The position numbers were made by a program, and so were the translations under genes. Positions 54,751 to 64,000 of a DNA stretch of 64,000 nt are shown here, one piece after another. The DNA comes from Novosphingobium sp. (GTDB lineage: Bacteria > Pseudomonadota > Alphaproteobacteria > Sphingomonadales > Sphingomonadaceae): contig JADLHU010000086.1 in assembly GCA_020848655.1 (NCBI GenBank), positions 1-64,000 on the forward strand, given 5' to 3'. Each line of letters starts with the position of its first letter. Position 1 is the stretch's first letter. Under the pieces are notes generated by a model that saw only the letters and a program-made list of their open reading frames with translations, ran no database searches and was not told where the DNA came from.

Positions 54751-56211
54751 TCAAGCGCCGAGTTTCCAGTCCCAGCCAAGCGGATCGCCGTCCATCGCCT
54801 CGACCCCTTGCGCCGCCAGTTCATCGCGCAGCGCATCGGACGTGGCGAAGTCCTTCGCGGCGCGCGCGGCCTTGCGCCGCACGAGGATCGCCTCGATCTC
54901 CGTCTCGGTGATCGTCGCGGCGCTGGGGCGAATGCGCAAGTCCGTGCGGTCGAGCGTCAGCAGGCCAAGCCCCAGCACCGCATCGAGCGCGGCGATGGCG
55001 GCCCGCTTCTCGCCGGCGTCCACCTTTTTCAGCGCCAGCGTTTCGTCCAGCACGGTCAGCGCGACGGGGGTGTTGAGATCGTCGGACAGGGCCGCGTCGA
55101 ACCGCGCGATCAGCGGCAGCACTTTCGCGCCGACACACCCTTCGGCGTGTTGCAAGGGCTGAACCGCCATGACCATCCGCTTCAGCCGCGTCAGCGCCGC
55201 GCCGAGGCCGTCCCACGAGAATTCCAGCTCGCCGCGATAGTGCGCCTGCAGGCACATCAGCCGGTAAGCGAGCGGGTGATAGCCCTTGTCGATCAAGAGC
55301 TGCAGCCGCAGGAATTCGCCCGAGGACTTGCTCATCTTGCCTGATCGTTCGACCAGGAAGTTGTTGTGCATCCAGATGCGCGCGCCCGAATTGGCCGGCA
55401 CGTCCAGCCCGTTGGTGCAGCAGAACGCCTGGTTCTGGGCGATTTCGTTGGGGTGATGGATTTCGCGGTGATCGATGCCGCCGGTGTGGATATCGAACGG
55501 GAAGCCAAGCAGTCGCCCGCTCATCACCGAGCATTCCAGATGCCAGCCCGGCGCGCCCCGGCCCCAGGGCGAATCCCATTCCATCTGGCGCTTTTCGCCT
55601 TCTGGCGTCTTGCGCCAGATCGCGAAGTCGGCCGGGTGGCGCTTGCCGTCCACCGGATCGATGCGGCTTTCGCCCTCCGCTTCGCTGGCATCGGTGGCGG
55701 TGCGCGCCAGCCGGCCGTAATCGGCCACCGTGGTCACATCGAAATAGAGGCCCGAGGGCAGTTCATAGCAGTGCCGATCCGCGATCGACTGCGCGAATTC
55801 GATCATCTGCGGCACATATTGCGTGGCGATCGACCATTGCGCCGGCTCACGGATGTTCAGCGCCCGCACATCGGCCCAGTAGGCTTCGGTATAGTGCTGC
55901 GCGATGTCCCAGATCGACTGCGCGCGGTCCTTCGCGGCCTTTTCCAGCTTGTCTTCGCCCGCATCGGCATCGTCGGTCAGGTGGCCGACATCGGTGATGT
56001 TGATGACGTGGGTCAGCCGATAGCCCTTGAAGCTCAGCGTGCGGCCCAGCACATCGGCGAAGACATAGGCGCGCATGTTGCCGATGTGCGGATAGTTGTA
56101 GACCGTCGGCCCGCACGAATAGACGCGCGCCTCGCCCGGATGGACGGGTTCGAACGCTTCAAGCTGGCGAGTCAGGCTGTTGAACAGCTTCAGGGGAACG
56201 GCTTGGGTCAT
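54751..56211 (-). CDS. cysS: Cysteinyl-tRNA synthetase
   Basis: A 486-residue class I aminoacyl-tRNA synthetase. The zinc Cys and HIGH motif are in CGPTVYNYPHIGNM, further zinc ligands are in WHLECSVMS and GGIDHREIHHPNE, and KMSKS is KMSKSSGEF. The C-terminus is the anticodon-binding helical bundle. Usual length. Start MTQAVPLKLFNS; convergent gap of 52 bases to the exported protein. Confidence 0.97.
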   Translation of the reverse strand: MTQAVPLKLFNSLTRQLEAFEPVHPGEARVYSCGPTVYNYPHIGNMRAYVFADVLGRTLSFKGYRLTHVINITDVGHLTDDADAGEDKLEKAAKDRAQSIWDIAQHYTEAYWADVRALNIREPAQWSIATQYVPQMIEFAQSIADRHCYELPSGLYFDVTTVADYGRLARTATDASEAEGESRIDPVDGKRHPADFAIWRKTPEGEKRQMEWDSPWGRGAPGWHLECSVMSGRLLGFPFDIHTGGIDHREIHHPNEIAQNQAFCCTNGLDVPANSGARIWMHNNFLVERSGKMSKSSGEFLRLQLLIDKGYHPLAYRLMCLQAHYRGELEFSWDGLGAALTRLKRMVMAVQPLQHAEGCVGAKVLPLIARFDAALSDDLNTPVALTVLDETLALKKVDAGEKRAAIAALDAVLGLGLLTLDRTDLRIRPSAATITETEIEAILVRRKAARAAKDFATSDALRDELAAQGVEAMDGDPLGWDWKLGA

Positions 56212-56227
56212 GGCCCGCGCCTTACGG

Positions 56228-57139
56228 TCAAGCCGCGTGGGCGGCAAGCAGCAGCGCAAGGCCCGCCAGCACCAGCGCCAGCCCCAGCCACTCGTTCCGG
56301 CCCAGCGCCTTGCCGCCCGAAAAGCGGCGCGAGACGAGCGCCGCCAGCGGCATCTCGATCAGCGCCAGCGTGCGCACGTTCGCGGCCGGGGTCAGCGAAA
56401 AGGCGATGAACCAGCCGGACGACGCCAGCGCCCCCAGAAACCCCGCCCCCAGGCTGGCGCGCCATTCGCGCAGCGACCCGACAAAGGCCTCGCGGTCGCG
56501 CAGCGCCAGCCACAGGCCGAGCAGCACGCTCTGGATCGCCAGCGACAGGGCCAGCATGGTCAGGCTGCGCAGCACCGCGCCGCCTTCGGGCACCGCCTCT
56601 ATCGCGGCGCGAAAGGCGATTGCCGACAGGCCGAACAGCCCGCCGCCCAGCATGCCCGCGCCGATCAGCCGCCCCTCGCTAAGCAGCAGCCGCGCCTCGC
56701 CCGGCCGGATCGACGACAGCACCACCCCCGCCGTCACCACGCCGATCGCCAGCCAGGACAGCGGCGACAGCACATCGCCGATCAGCGCCACGCCCAGCAA
56801 GGCGACGATCACCGGCTCGGTCTTGATATAGGCATAGGCGACCCCGAAGGCGCGCGCCTTCATCACCACCAGCATCAGCGCGGTCGCGCCGATCTGCGCC
56901 ACCGCGCCCAGCGCGCACCACGCCAGCGCCGTGCCGCCAACGGGCGGCAGGCCGGTGCCACCGATCGCCAGCGCCAGCGCCAGGAACAGCAGCGCGAAGG
57001 GAAAGCCGAAGACGAAGCGCACCTGCGTTGCGCCCAGCGTGCCGATCTTGCCGGTCAGGCTGGCCTGCGCGCCATTGCGGAACACTTGCGCCGTCGCGGC
57101 GCCGATCGTGACCGGCACCCACAGGAGCGGCACAGCCAC
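56228..57139 (-). CDS. EamA/DMT superfamily transporter
   Basis: A 303-residue inner-membrane protein with about ten membrane segments in two EamA repeats, beginning VAVPLLWVPVTIGAATAQVFRNG. The start is a GTG one base after the cobT stop. Members export small metabolites or drugs; the substrate is unknown. Adjacent to cobT, but there is no evidence of joint function beyond position. Confidence 0.88.
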   Translation of the reverse strand: MAVPLLWVPVTIGAATAQVFRNGAQASLTGKIGTLGATQVRFVFGFPFALLFLALALAIGGTGLPPVGGTALAWCALGAVAQIGATALMLVVMKARAFGVAYAYIKTEPVIVALLGVALIGDVLSPLSWLAIGVVTAGVVLSSIRPGEARLLLSEGRLIGAGMLGGGLFGLSAIAFRAAIEAVPEGGAVLRSLTMLALSLAIQSVLLGLWLALRDREAFVGSLREWRASLGAGFLGALASSGWFIAFSLTPAANVRTLALIEMPLAALVSRRFSGGKALGRNEWLGLALVLAGLALLLAAHAA

Positions 57140-57140
57140 C

Positions 57141-58955
57141 TCAATCGTCCTCGAACAGGCCCGCGAGCTGTTCGATCATCGTGCCGCCAAGCTGCTCCAC
57201 GTCCATGATCGTCACCGCGCGCTTGTAATAACGCGTCACGTCATGACCGATGCCGATGGCGACGATCTGGACCGGGGATTGCCGCTCGATCCAGTCGATC
57301 ACCTTGCGCAAGTGCTGTTCGAGATAGCCGGCGCTGTTCACCGACAGCGTCGAATCGTCCACCGGCGCGCCATCGGAAATGACCATCAGGATGCGGCGGT
57401 CCTCGGGCCGGGCAAGCAGGCGCGAATGCGCCCAGAGCAGCGCCTCGCCGTCGATGTTTTCCTTCAGCAGCCCTTCGCGCATCATCAGGCCCAGGTTGCG
57501 GCGCGCGCGGCGCCACGGCTCGTCGGCCTTCTTGTAGACGATATGGCGCAAGTCATTCAGGCGGCCGGGCTGTGCCGGCTTGCCGTTGTTGAGCCAGGCC
57601 TCGCGGCTTTGCCCGCCCTTCCAGGCGCGCGTGGTGAAGCCCAGGATCTCGGTCTTCACGCCGCAGCGTTCCAGCGTGCGGGCCAGCACGTCGGCGCTGA
57701 TCGCGGCGATGGAAATCGGCCGCCCGCGCATCGATCCCGAATTGTCGATCAGCAGCGTGACGATGGTGTCCTTGAACTGGACGTCGCGTTCGATCTTGTA
57801 GGACAGCGAATGGCCGGGCGAGATGACGACGCGCGCCAGCCGCGCCGCATCGAGCATGCCTTCTTCCTGGTCGAAATCCCAACTGCGGTTCTGCTGCGCC
57901 ATCAGCCGCCGCTGCAACCGGTTGGCCAGCTTGGTGACGATGCCCTGAAGCCCCTTCAACTGCGCATCGAGATAGGCGCGCAGCCGGGTCAGTTCCTCTT
58001 CGTCGCACAAGTCCCCCGCGCCGACCACTTCGTCGAAGGCGGTGGTGAAGGTGCGATAATCGAAGGCATCGGAAAGGTCGTGCCACTGGCGGTTGGGGCG
58101 GACCGGCAGCATGCCCTCCTCGCCCTCATCGCCATCGTCGACATCATCGGCGTCGTCCGAACTGTCGCTTTGCGAATCGCTGTCGCCGTCGTCCTCGCCC
58201 TCGCTGGGTTCGGCGGCGGCTTCGGACGGGTTCTGGTCGTCGCCGGTGTTCTCGCCGTCTTCCTGCTCTTCGGTTTCCTGATCGCCGTCCTGGTCGTCGT
58301 TGTCCTCGGGCGGGAGGTCGTAAGGCTCCATCCGCGTGAGTTCGAGATGCTGGAGCATGTCGAGCGAGCGCTGCTGGAAGGCCTTCTGATCATCGAGCGA
58401 GGCGGCCAGCGCATCGAAATCGCCGGCGGCCTTGTCCTCGATCCAGCCGCGCATCATGTCGACGCCGGCCTGCGCGGCGGCGGGGATCGCCTGCCCGGTC
58501 AACCTTTCGCGCAGCAGCAGCGCCAGCGCGGCCTGCACCGGCACTTCATCGGGCGTGCGGGCGCGCGTGATCGGATCGCCGCCAATGCGCACTTCGGTGG
58601 CCGCGTCCAGGTTGTCGCGGATGCCGGCATAGGCGTTGGCTCCCAGCGCTTCGTAGCGGACCAGTTCCACCGCATCGTAGCAGGCCCGCGCCGCCGGCTC
58701 GACCGGGGCATGGCGATTGTGTAGCGCATCGTTGTGGTGGCGCAGCTTCAGCGCGAAACTGTCGGCAAAGCCGCGCGCTTCCATCGCCGCCGCGCGCGGC
58801 AGGTTGCGCCCCGGCATCGGCAAGCGAAAGGTGTGGCCCGACTGGCTGGGCGCGTCGGCCGTCCAGTTGACCTCGACCTCGGCATCGTGCGCCAGCGCCC
58901 GCGACGCCCCGGTGAGGACGGATTTGAAGCGATCTGCGGGGGATTCGTCGGACAT
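57141..58955 (-). CDS. cobT: Cobaltochelatase subunit CobT
   Basis: A 604-residue subunit of the aerobic cobalt chelatase CobN-CobS-CobT. The N-terminal about 200 residues bind the partner; a long Asp/Glu/Ser-rich linker (about 215-290) follows; then a von Willebrand A domain with MIDAS motif [10 protein letters not shown] and [14 protein letters not shown]. The chelatase inserts Co2+ into hydrogenobyrinic acid diamide in B12 synthesis. CobS and CobN are not in this window, though cobS commonly precedes cobT. Confidence 0.96.
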   Translation of the reverse strand: MSDESPADRFKSVLTGASRALAHDAEVEVNWTADAPSQSGHTFRLPMPGRNLPRAAAMEARGFADSFALKLRHHNDALHNRHAPVEPAARACYDAVELVRYEALGANAYAGIRDNLDAATEVRIGGDPITRARTPDEVPVQAALALLLRERLTGQAIPAAAQAGVDMMRGWIEDKAAGDFDALAASLDDQKAFQQRSLDMLQHLELTRMEPYDLPPEDNDDQDGDQETEEQEDGENTGDDQNPSEAAAEPSEGEDDGDSDSQSDSSDDADDVDDGDEGEEGMLPVRPNRQWHDLSDAFDYRTFTTAFDEVVGAGDLCDEEELTRLRAYLDAQLKGLQGIVTKLANRLQRRLMAQQNRSWDFDQEEGMLDAARLARVVISPGHSLSYKIERDVQFKDTIVTLLIDNSGSMRGRPISIAAISADVLARTLERCGVKTEILGFTTRAWKGGQSREAWLNNGKPAQPGRLNDLRHIVYKKADEPWRRARRNLGLMMREGLLKENIDGEALLWAHSRLLARPEDRRILMVISDGAPVDDSTLSVNSAGYLEQHLRKVIDWIERQSPVQIVAIGIGHDVTRYYKRAVTIMDVEQLGGTMIEQLAGLFEDD

Positions 58956-58983
58956 CTATGGACTTCGCGCTACCCTGGGCATC

Positions 58984-59068
58984 ATCCTGAACGCGTTTCA
59001 GGATCCATTTCGCCTTGAACTCGGCAGCCAAGCTTGGGGCACAATGGATGCCGAAACAAGTTCGGCAT
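58984..59068. repeat. BIME-like hairpin pair (family B)
   Basis: Two hairpins with 8-bp stems and 5-base loops: ATCCTGAA-CGCGT-TTCAGGAT (58984-59004) and ATGCCGAA-ACAAG-TTCGGCAT (59048-59068). The arrangement resembles the family B element at 50001-50154 (stem around CCTGAA, loop ACAAG). Lies between cobT (start) and the transaldolase gene (stop), on the leader side of cobT. Confidence 0.75.
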
Positions 59069-59106
59069 GACGAAGAATTGGCCATAAGGCCTTAGATCGA
59101 CCGGCC

Positions 59107-59757
59107 TTAGATCGATTGGCCCGTCTTGGCCCAGTCGGCCAGGAAGCCTTCGATGCCCTTGTCGGTCAGCACGTGCTTGAACAGGCTGCGGATCACCGAG
59201 GGCGGCATCGTGGCGACATCGGCGCCGATCTTGGCGCTTTCCAGAACGTGGATCGGATGGCGGACCGAAGCGACGAGGATTTCGGTGGCGAAGGCGTAGT
59301 TGTCGTAGATCAGGCGAATGTCGTTGATCAGCGCCATGCCATCGAAGCCGTTGTCGTCGTGCCGGCCGACGAAGGGCGAAATGAACGTCGCCCCGGCCTT
59401 GGCCGCGAGCAGCGCCTGGTTGGCCGAAAAGCACAGCGTGACGTTGACCATCGTGCCGTCGCTGGTCAGCTTCTTGCAGGTCTTCAGGCCATCGACGGTC
59501 AGCGGCACCTTGATGCACACGTTATCCGCGATCTTGCGCAGGATTTCAGCCTCGCGCATCATCCCGGCGTGATCGAGCGCGACCACTTCGGCGCTGACCG
59601 GCCCATCGACGATGCCGCAGATTTCCCGCGTCACCTCCATGAAGTCGCGCCCCGACTTGGCGATCAGCGAAGGATTGGTGGTCACGCCATCGAGCAGGCC
59701 GGTTTCGGCGAGGTCGGCGATCTCCTGGGTGTCGGCGGTATCGACGAAGAACTTCAT
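59107..59757 (-). CDS. Transaldolase / fructose-6-phosphate aldolase family (TalC/FSA type)
   Basis: A 216-residue class I aldolase, the short transaldolase subfamily. The Schiff-base Lys83 is in [12 protein letters not shown]; other conserved pieces are [12 protein letters not shown] and [15 protein letters not shown]. These enzymes interconvert sugar phosphates (transaldolase) or cleave fructose 6-phosphate (FSA); the two are hard to tell apart by sequence. Start [13 protein letters not shown], after a GGAGTGACC region. Confidence 0.93.
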   Translation of the reverse strand: MKFFVDTADTQEIADLAETGLLDGVTTNPSLIAKSGRDFMEVTREICGIVDGPVSAEVVALDHAGMMREAEILRKIADNVCIKVPLTVDGLKTCKKLTSDGTMVNVTLCFSANQALLAAKAGATFISPFVGRHDDNGFDGMALINDIRLIYDNYAFATEILVASVRHPIHVLESAKIGADVATMPPSVIRSLFKHVLTDKGIEGFLADWAKTGQSI

Positions 59758-59876
59758 GGTCACTCCAACCGGATAAGGGATTCGCGAAAGCCTATAGCCA
59801 CGCGGGGGCCGTGGCACCAACCCCCGCCGTCACCTGCCCCCGAACCTTTCAGGCCCGAACCTTGAGGCCCGACCCT

Positions 59877-60569
59877 TCAGGCCCCGCGCAAGGCCGCGAC
59901 CAGCGCCGCATCGCCCGTGGCTTGGGGATTGGCGCGGATGCGCGCTTCGGCGGCGCCGATCTCGTACCAGATGCCGTTGTCGGCGACGAGCGCCACCGCA
60001 TGCGCCACGTCGCGCAGCGTCACGCCCGCCAGCAGCGCCACGGCCTGGGTGACGGTGGGATCGTTCTGCGCGGCCAGCGTCTGCTGCAGCGGCGGGATCA
60101 TGGCATTGACCAGCCCCACGCCCGTTTCCAGCCGCAGCGCCGAAGTGGCCGACGTGATCCGCCCATGCAGGATCGCGGCGGGATCGGCCACCGCCAGCTT
60201 GCGCGCCGCATCCTGCACGCCGGCTTCCGCCCCGCGCGCGCCGGCTTCGGCGAAGATGTTGAGCTTGTATTCCAGATCGAAGCGGAACGCATCGTTGGCC
60301 AGCGGCGTGCCGGCCACGGCGGGCGTCTTGCGGAACAGGATCGGCAGCGGAAAGCGCGCGACGCGGCTGTTCCAGAAGCCCTGGCTGGCGCTCAGCCGGG
60401 CGAAGGCATCCTGCGTGGCGCGGCCCAGCAGGCGGCGGATGGCATCGGTGCCCGCGTCGGCGGCGGCCGCTTGCGCGCGCGCCATTCCGGGCAGCGCCAA
60501 GGACCCCACGGCCAGCGCGCCGACAAGAAAGCCACGACGCCCCAGGGCTTCGGATGCTGATGCAGGCAT
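59877..60569 (-). CDS. DUF4197 family exported protein
   Basis: A 230-residue protein with a Tat-like signal (GRRGFLVGALAVGSLALPG, twin Arg). The mature region carries DAIRRLLGRATQDAFARLS, KLNIFAEAGARGAEAGV and FDLEYK typical, in my memory, of DUF4197, a helical domain of unknown function. Divergent from priA; 80 bases of promoter sequence between. Confidence 0.78.
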   Translation of the reverse strand: MPASASEALGRRGFLVGALAVGSLALPGMARAQAAAADAGTDAIRRLLGRATQDAFARLSASQGFWNSRVARFPLPILFRKTPAVAGTPLANDAFRFDLEYKLNIFAEAGARGAEAGVQDAARKLAVADPAAILHGRITSATSALRLETGVGLVNAMIPPLQQTLAAQNDPTVTQAVALLAGVTLRDVAHAVALVADNGIWYEIGAAEARIRANPQATGDAALVAALRGA

Positions 60570-60649
60570 AGAGGCACTCCCATAAAATACGCGATTGATT
60601 CTGCTCGCCCCTGTTGGGGGGGCGCATCACTACCCTATATGGCCCACGG

Positions 60650-62815
60650 ATGGAACGCGTTCGAATCCTTGTCTTCAATGCGGCGCTGAGCGCGCTGGAT
60701 TACCGCGTCCCGCCCGGAATGACGGTGGTGCCCGGCTCGGTCGTGCTCGCCCCGCTGGGGCCGCGCCAGATCGTCGGCATCGTCTGGGATGAAGGACGCC
60801 TGGCGGCCGGCGATGTTCCCGAGGCCAAGCTGCGCCCGCTGATCGAAGTGCTGCCGGTGCCGCCGCTGCGCCCGGCCCTGCGCCGCCTGATCGAATGGAC
60901 CGCCGATTATTACTGCGCCTCGCTGGCCTCGGTCGCGCGCATGGCGCTGTCGAGCAGCGCGGCGCTGAAGGGCGGCGGCACGATGACCGAATATCGCCTG
61001 ACCGGCGCGGAGCCAGCGCGCCTCACCCCGCAGCGCGCCGCCGCGATGGACGCGCTGGCCGGCGAGCAGGCGACGATCCGCGAACTGGCCGAGATCGCCG
61101 GCGTTTCCGACGGCGTGCTGCGCGGCATGGTCGGCGCGGGGCTGCTCGAACCGGTGACGGTGGACATCGATCGCCCCTACCCCCGCGCCCGGCCCGATTT
61201 TTCCACGCCCGATCTCAACGAAGGCCAGCGCGCCGCCGCCGATGCCTTCGTCGCCGCCACGCGAAGCGGCGGCTTTGCCCCCTTCCTGCTCGATGGCGTG
61301 ACCGGATCGGGCAAGACCGAATGCTATTTCGAAGCCATGGCCGCCGCCATCACCGCCGGCCAGCAGGTGCTGGTGCTGCTGCCCGAAATCGCGCTGACCG
61401 AAAATTTCCTGCGCCGCTTCGAACACCGCTTCGGCGTGCCGCCGGTGCTGTGGCATTCCTCGCTCAAATCCACCGAACGGCGGCGTGCCTGGCGTGCGAT
61501 CGCGTCTGGGCAGGCCCAGGTCATCGTAGGGGCGCGCTCTGCCCTGTTTCTACCCTATCTCAACCTCGGTCTGATCGTGGTCGACGAAGCGCACGAAACC
61601 TCGTTCAAGCAGGACGAAGGGGTGCGCTACAACGCCCGCGACGTGGCCGTGATCCGCGCCCGGTTCGAGAAGATCCCGGTGATCCTGGCCAGCGCCACCC
61701 CGGCGCTCGAATCGATGCACCTGGCCGATACCGGGGTCTATCGCCGCATCGCCCTGCCCGATCGCTTCGGCGGCGCGCAACTGCCTGAAATCTCTATACT
61801 TGATCTGCGCGAGGAAGCGCCGGAACGCGGGCGCTGGCTGGCCCCCCGGCTGGTCGCCGAAATGCGCGAGCGGCTGGCCCGCGGCGAACAGTCGCTGCTG
61901 TTCCTCAACCGCCGCGGCTATGCCCCGCTGACGTTGTGCCGCCACTGCGGCTATCGCTTCCAGTGCCCCAATTGCACGGCCTGGCTGGTCGAGCATCGCC
62001 TGTCGCGCCGGCTGGCCTGCCACCACTGCGGCCACGAAGCCCCCGTGCCCGATGCCTGCCCCGAATGCGGCACCGGCGATTGCTTGGTCGCCTGCGGCCC
62101 CGGCGTGGAGCGCATCGCCGACGAAGTGGCCGAACTGCTGCCCGGCGCGCGCGTTGCCGTGGTGACATCGGACACGCTTAACAGCCCTGAAAAGGTTGCA
62201 GAATTCGTCGCGGCGGCGGAAGAAAAGCTGATCGACGTGATCGTCGGCACGCAGTTGGTGACCAAGGGCTATCACTTCCCCGAACTGACGCTGGTGGGCG
62301 TGGTCGATGCCGACCTGGGGCTGGAAGGCGGAGACTTGCGCGCGGCGGAACGCACCTACCAGCAAGTCGCCCAGGTCGCCGGGCGCGCCGGGCGGGGCGA
62401 GAAGCCGGGCGAAGTGCTGATCCAGACGCGCCACCCCGAAGCGGCCGTCATCGCCGCGCTGGCATCGGGGAACCGCGATGCCTTCTATGCCGCCGAAACC
62501 GAAGGCCGCCGCGATGCCGGCGCGCCGCCGTTCGGGCGCTGGGCGGCGATCATCGTCTCGTCCGAGGACGAAACCGAAGCACGCGACTGCGCCCGCGCCA
62601 TCGGCGGATCGCGGCCCGATCATCCCGACGTGGCGATCCTGGGCCCGGCGCCCGCCCCGCTCTCGCTGCTGCGCGGGCGCTATCGCTATCGCCTGCTCAT
62701 CAACGCGCGGAGATCGGCCGAATTGCAGTCCATCATCCGCGAATGGCTGGGCCGTTTCACCTTCCCGGCCAGCCTGCGCGTCAGCGTCGATATCGATCCC
62801 TACAGTTTCGTCTGA
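60650..62815 (+). CDS. priA: Primosomal protein N' (PriA replication restart helicase)
   Basis: A 721-residue superfamily 2 helicase that reloads DnaB at stalled forks. The N-terminal 3'-DNA binding domain begins MERVRILVFNAALSALDYRVP; Walker A is DGVTGSGKTECYF, Walker B VVDEAHETSFKQDEG; the zinc-binding ribbon has CRHCGYRFQCPNC and later CPECGTGDC pairs; motifs VI around QVAGRAGRGEKPGE. Start set at the ATG in the conserved N-terminus; the preceding ATG is out of frame. Confidence 0.96.
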   Translation: MERVRILVFNAALSALDYRVPPGMTVVPGSVVLAPLGPRQIVGIVWDEGRLAAGDVPEAKLRPLIEVLPVPPLRPALRRLIEWTADYYCASLASVARMALSSSAALKGGGTMTEYRLTGAEPARLTPQRAAAMDALAGEQATIRELAEIAGVSDGVLRGMVGAGLLEPVTVDIDRPYPRARPDFSTPDLNEGQRAAADAFVAATRSGGFAPFLLDGVTGSGKTECYFEAMAAAITAGQQVLVLLPEIALTENFLRRFEHRFGVPPVLWHSSLKSTERRRAWRAIASGQAQVIVGARSALFLPYLNLGLIVVDEAHETSFKQDEGVRYNARDVAVIRARFEKIPVILASATPALESMHLADTGVYRRIALPDRFGGAQLPEISILDLREEAPERGRWLAPRLVAEMRERLARGEQSLLFLNRRGYAPLTLCRHCGYRFQCPNCTAWLVEHRLSRRLACHHCGHEAPVPDACPECGTGDCLVACGPGVERIADEVAELLPGARVAVVTSDTLNSPEKVAEFVAAAEEKLIDVIVGTQLVTKGYHFPELTLVGVVDADLGLEGGDLRAAERTYQQVAQVAGRAGRGEKPGEVLIQTRHPEAAVIAALASGNRDAFYAAETEGRRDAGAPPFGRWAAIIVSSEDETEARDCARAIGGSRPDHPDVAILGPAPAPLSLLRGRYRYRLLINARRSAELQSIIREWLGRFTFPASLRVSVDIDPYSFV

Positions 62816-62840
62816 GGCCGCCCGCCAAGCCTGCCTGCGC

Positions 62841-63923
62841 TCAATCGCCCCGTTCGCGCTTCAGCAGTTCGCGCTTGATCGCCAGGCCATAGGCATAGCC
62901 GCCCAGGCTGCCATCGGCGCGGATCACGCGGTGACAGGGGATCAGCACCGCCACGTTGTTCGCGCCATTGGCCGATCCCGCCGCGCGCACCGCGCCGGGA
63001 TTGCCCACGGCGGCGGCGATCTGCGCGTAACTGCGCGTCTCGCCCGGCGGAATCCGGCGCAGTTCGCGCCACACCGCTTCCTGGAAAGCCGTGCCCTGCA
63101 CGTCGAGCGGGATGTGCGGCGAATCGCCCGGCTGCTCGACCGCGGCGACGACATTTTCCAGCAGCGCGGCAAAGTCCGCGCCGCCTTCGCGCAAGTCAGC
63201 ATGGGGAAAGCGCGCGGCAAGATCGGCCCCGGTTTCGTGGAAAGACAGCCGGCAGACACCCTTGTCGGTCGCCGCCACCAGCATCGGCCCCAGCGAGGTG
63301 GGCACCACCGCCCAGCGGATCACCACGCCCCGACCGCCATCGCGCCAGGCCGAAGGCGCCATGCCCAGCCGCCCCTCGCTGGCCGCATAGAAGCGCGACG
63401 GGCCGGAAAAGCCGGCGTCATAGACCGCATCGGTCACCCGCCCGCCGGCGCTGAGCGCGTCCGCCGCGCGCTCCAGCCGCAGCGCGCGCACGAAGGCGGC
63501 CGGCGACAGGCCGACCGCACGCTTGAACAGGCGCTGGAAATGCGCGGGCGAATAGCCGGTCAGCGCCGCCAGTTCGGCCAGCGGCACCGTAGCCTCGGCC
63601 GCTCGCAACCGCGCAATGGCCTGCGCCACGGCGGCCTCGTCGCGCGCCGCCGCATCGGGGCGGCAGCGCAGGCAGGCGCGCAATCCCGCCGCCTCGGCCT
63701 CGGCCGGGGTGGCATAGAACGCCACGTTCTCGCGCCGGGGCGGCCGGGCCGGGCACGATGGGCGGCAATAGATCCCGGTCGAATGCACCCCCATCACGAA
63801 GACCCCGTCGAAGCGCCGGTCCCGGGCCAGCGCGATGCGCCAGCGCGCCGCGTCATCGGCGGGGCACGGGGTATCGGCGGCAGGTTCGGGTGTAGCTTCG
63901 GGATGCATGGTGGACAGATACAT
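62841..63923 (-). CDS. ada: Bifunctional DNA methylation repair protein/regulator Ada
   Basis: A 360-residue protein with three parts. The N-terminal zinc domain has Cys53, Cys57, Cys84 and Cys87 (YCRPSC, LRACLRC), where Cys53 accepts methyl from phosphotriesters. A central AraC-type helix-turn-helix follows (VPLAELAALTGYSPAHFQRLFK). The C-terminal O6-methylguanine methyltransferase domain has acceptor Cys330 in PCHRVI. Methylation turns it into an activator of the adaptive response. The start MYLSTM is supported by a GAGGAG site; MHPEA five codons later is possible. Last gene in the window. Confidence 0.95.
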   Translation of the reverse strand: MYLSTMHPEATPEPAADTPCPADDAARWRIALARDRRFDGVFVMGVHSTGIYCRPSCPARPPRRENVAFYATPAEAEAAGLRACLRCRPDAAARDEAAVAQAIARLRAAEATVPLAELAALTGYSPAHFQRLFKRAVGLSPAAFVRALRLERAADALSAGGRVTDAVYDAGFSGPSRFYAASEGRLGMAPSAWRDGGRGVVIRWAVVPTSLGPMLVAATDKGVCRLSFHETGADLAARFPHADLREGGADFAALLENVVAAVEQPGDSPHIPLDVQGTAFQEAVWRELRRIPPGETRSYAQIAAAVGNPGAVRAAGSANGANNVAVLIPCHRVIRADGSLGGYAYGLAIKRELLKRERGD

Positions 63924-64000
63924 GGCAGCGCTCCTCGTGAAGGCAAGCCTGCCCTGATCACGGCAGCGGCGCGTCCCGCGCCTTGCGATCAAACCGGACG

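Overview
The window is high-GC, densely coded DNA from a free-living alphaproteobacterium, most likely a sphingomonad (Novosphingobium/Sphingobium-like; this is inference). Supporting signs are the conserved blocks yajC-secD-secF and rpmF-plsX-fabH-ihfA-merR, a class I lysyl-tRNA synthetase, cobT, a TonB-dependent receptor beside catabolic genes, and an alphaproteobacterial-type LexA box (GAAC-N7-GAAC). No rRNA, CRISPR array, IS element, integrase or phage structural cluster was seen.

Layout. 0-10 kb: a PepSY/response regulator/histidine kinase operon, a Uup-like ABC-F protein, a DUF6456-type protein, an XRE regulator coupled to a glycosyltransferase, and the SecF-SecD-YajC operon. A tRNA-Pro(GGG) at 10.15 kb is followed by an accessory catabolic region (10.5-27.9 kb). 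28-33 kb: a GTA-type holin, a lipoprotein, aroQ, an Lrp/AsnC regulator, a histidine-kinase-like protein with a degenerate ATPase domain, a polysaccharide deacetylase-like protein and two tRNAs. 33-52 kb: housekeeping genes (gloA, ettA, rcnB-like, cytochrome b561, 2OG oxygenase, DUF885, lysS, mscS, DinG-like helicase, sixA-like phosphatase, merR-ihfA-fabH-plsX-rpmF, MAPEG, MBL hydrolase), ending with an S24 repressor divergent from two small genes behind a LexA-like box. 52-64 kb: an IlvB-like TPP enzyme, a DUF3828-like protein, cysS, an EamA transporter, cobT, a transaldolase/FSA, a DUF4197 protein, priA and ada.

The catabolic region is the most interesting part. Its lower pathway is clear: a hydroxyquinol 1,2-dioxygenase (all four iron ligands present) and a maleylacetate reductase would take 1,2,4-trihydroxybenzene to 3-oxoadipate. 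Around them are an outer-membrane TonB receptor, a predicted lipid-anchored PQQ/haem c alcohol dehydrogenase, an AraC regulator, a SnoaL-like protein, an SDR, a small uncharacterised protein, an acyl-CoA-dehydrogenase-fold (group D type) putative monooxygenase, a MarR regulator, an aldehyde dehydrogenase, a two-subunit Rieske oxygenase, an amidase and a hydratase/FAH-family enzyme. The 10-bp palindrome TTCACGTGAA lies in both divergent promoter regions of the MarR-side genes, with a weaker copy upstream of the aldehyde dehydrogenase. This suggests a local MarR regulon feeding hydroxyquinol catabolism. No ferredoxin, reductase or flavin reductase is encoded nearby, and the substrate is unknown.

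Several small hairpin repeat families (REP/BIME-like) occupy intergenic gaps, and short perfect tandem duplications lie at both ends of the DinG-like helicase gene.
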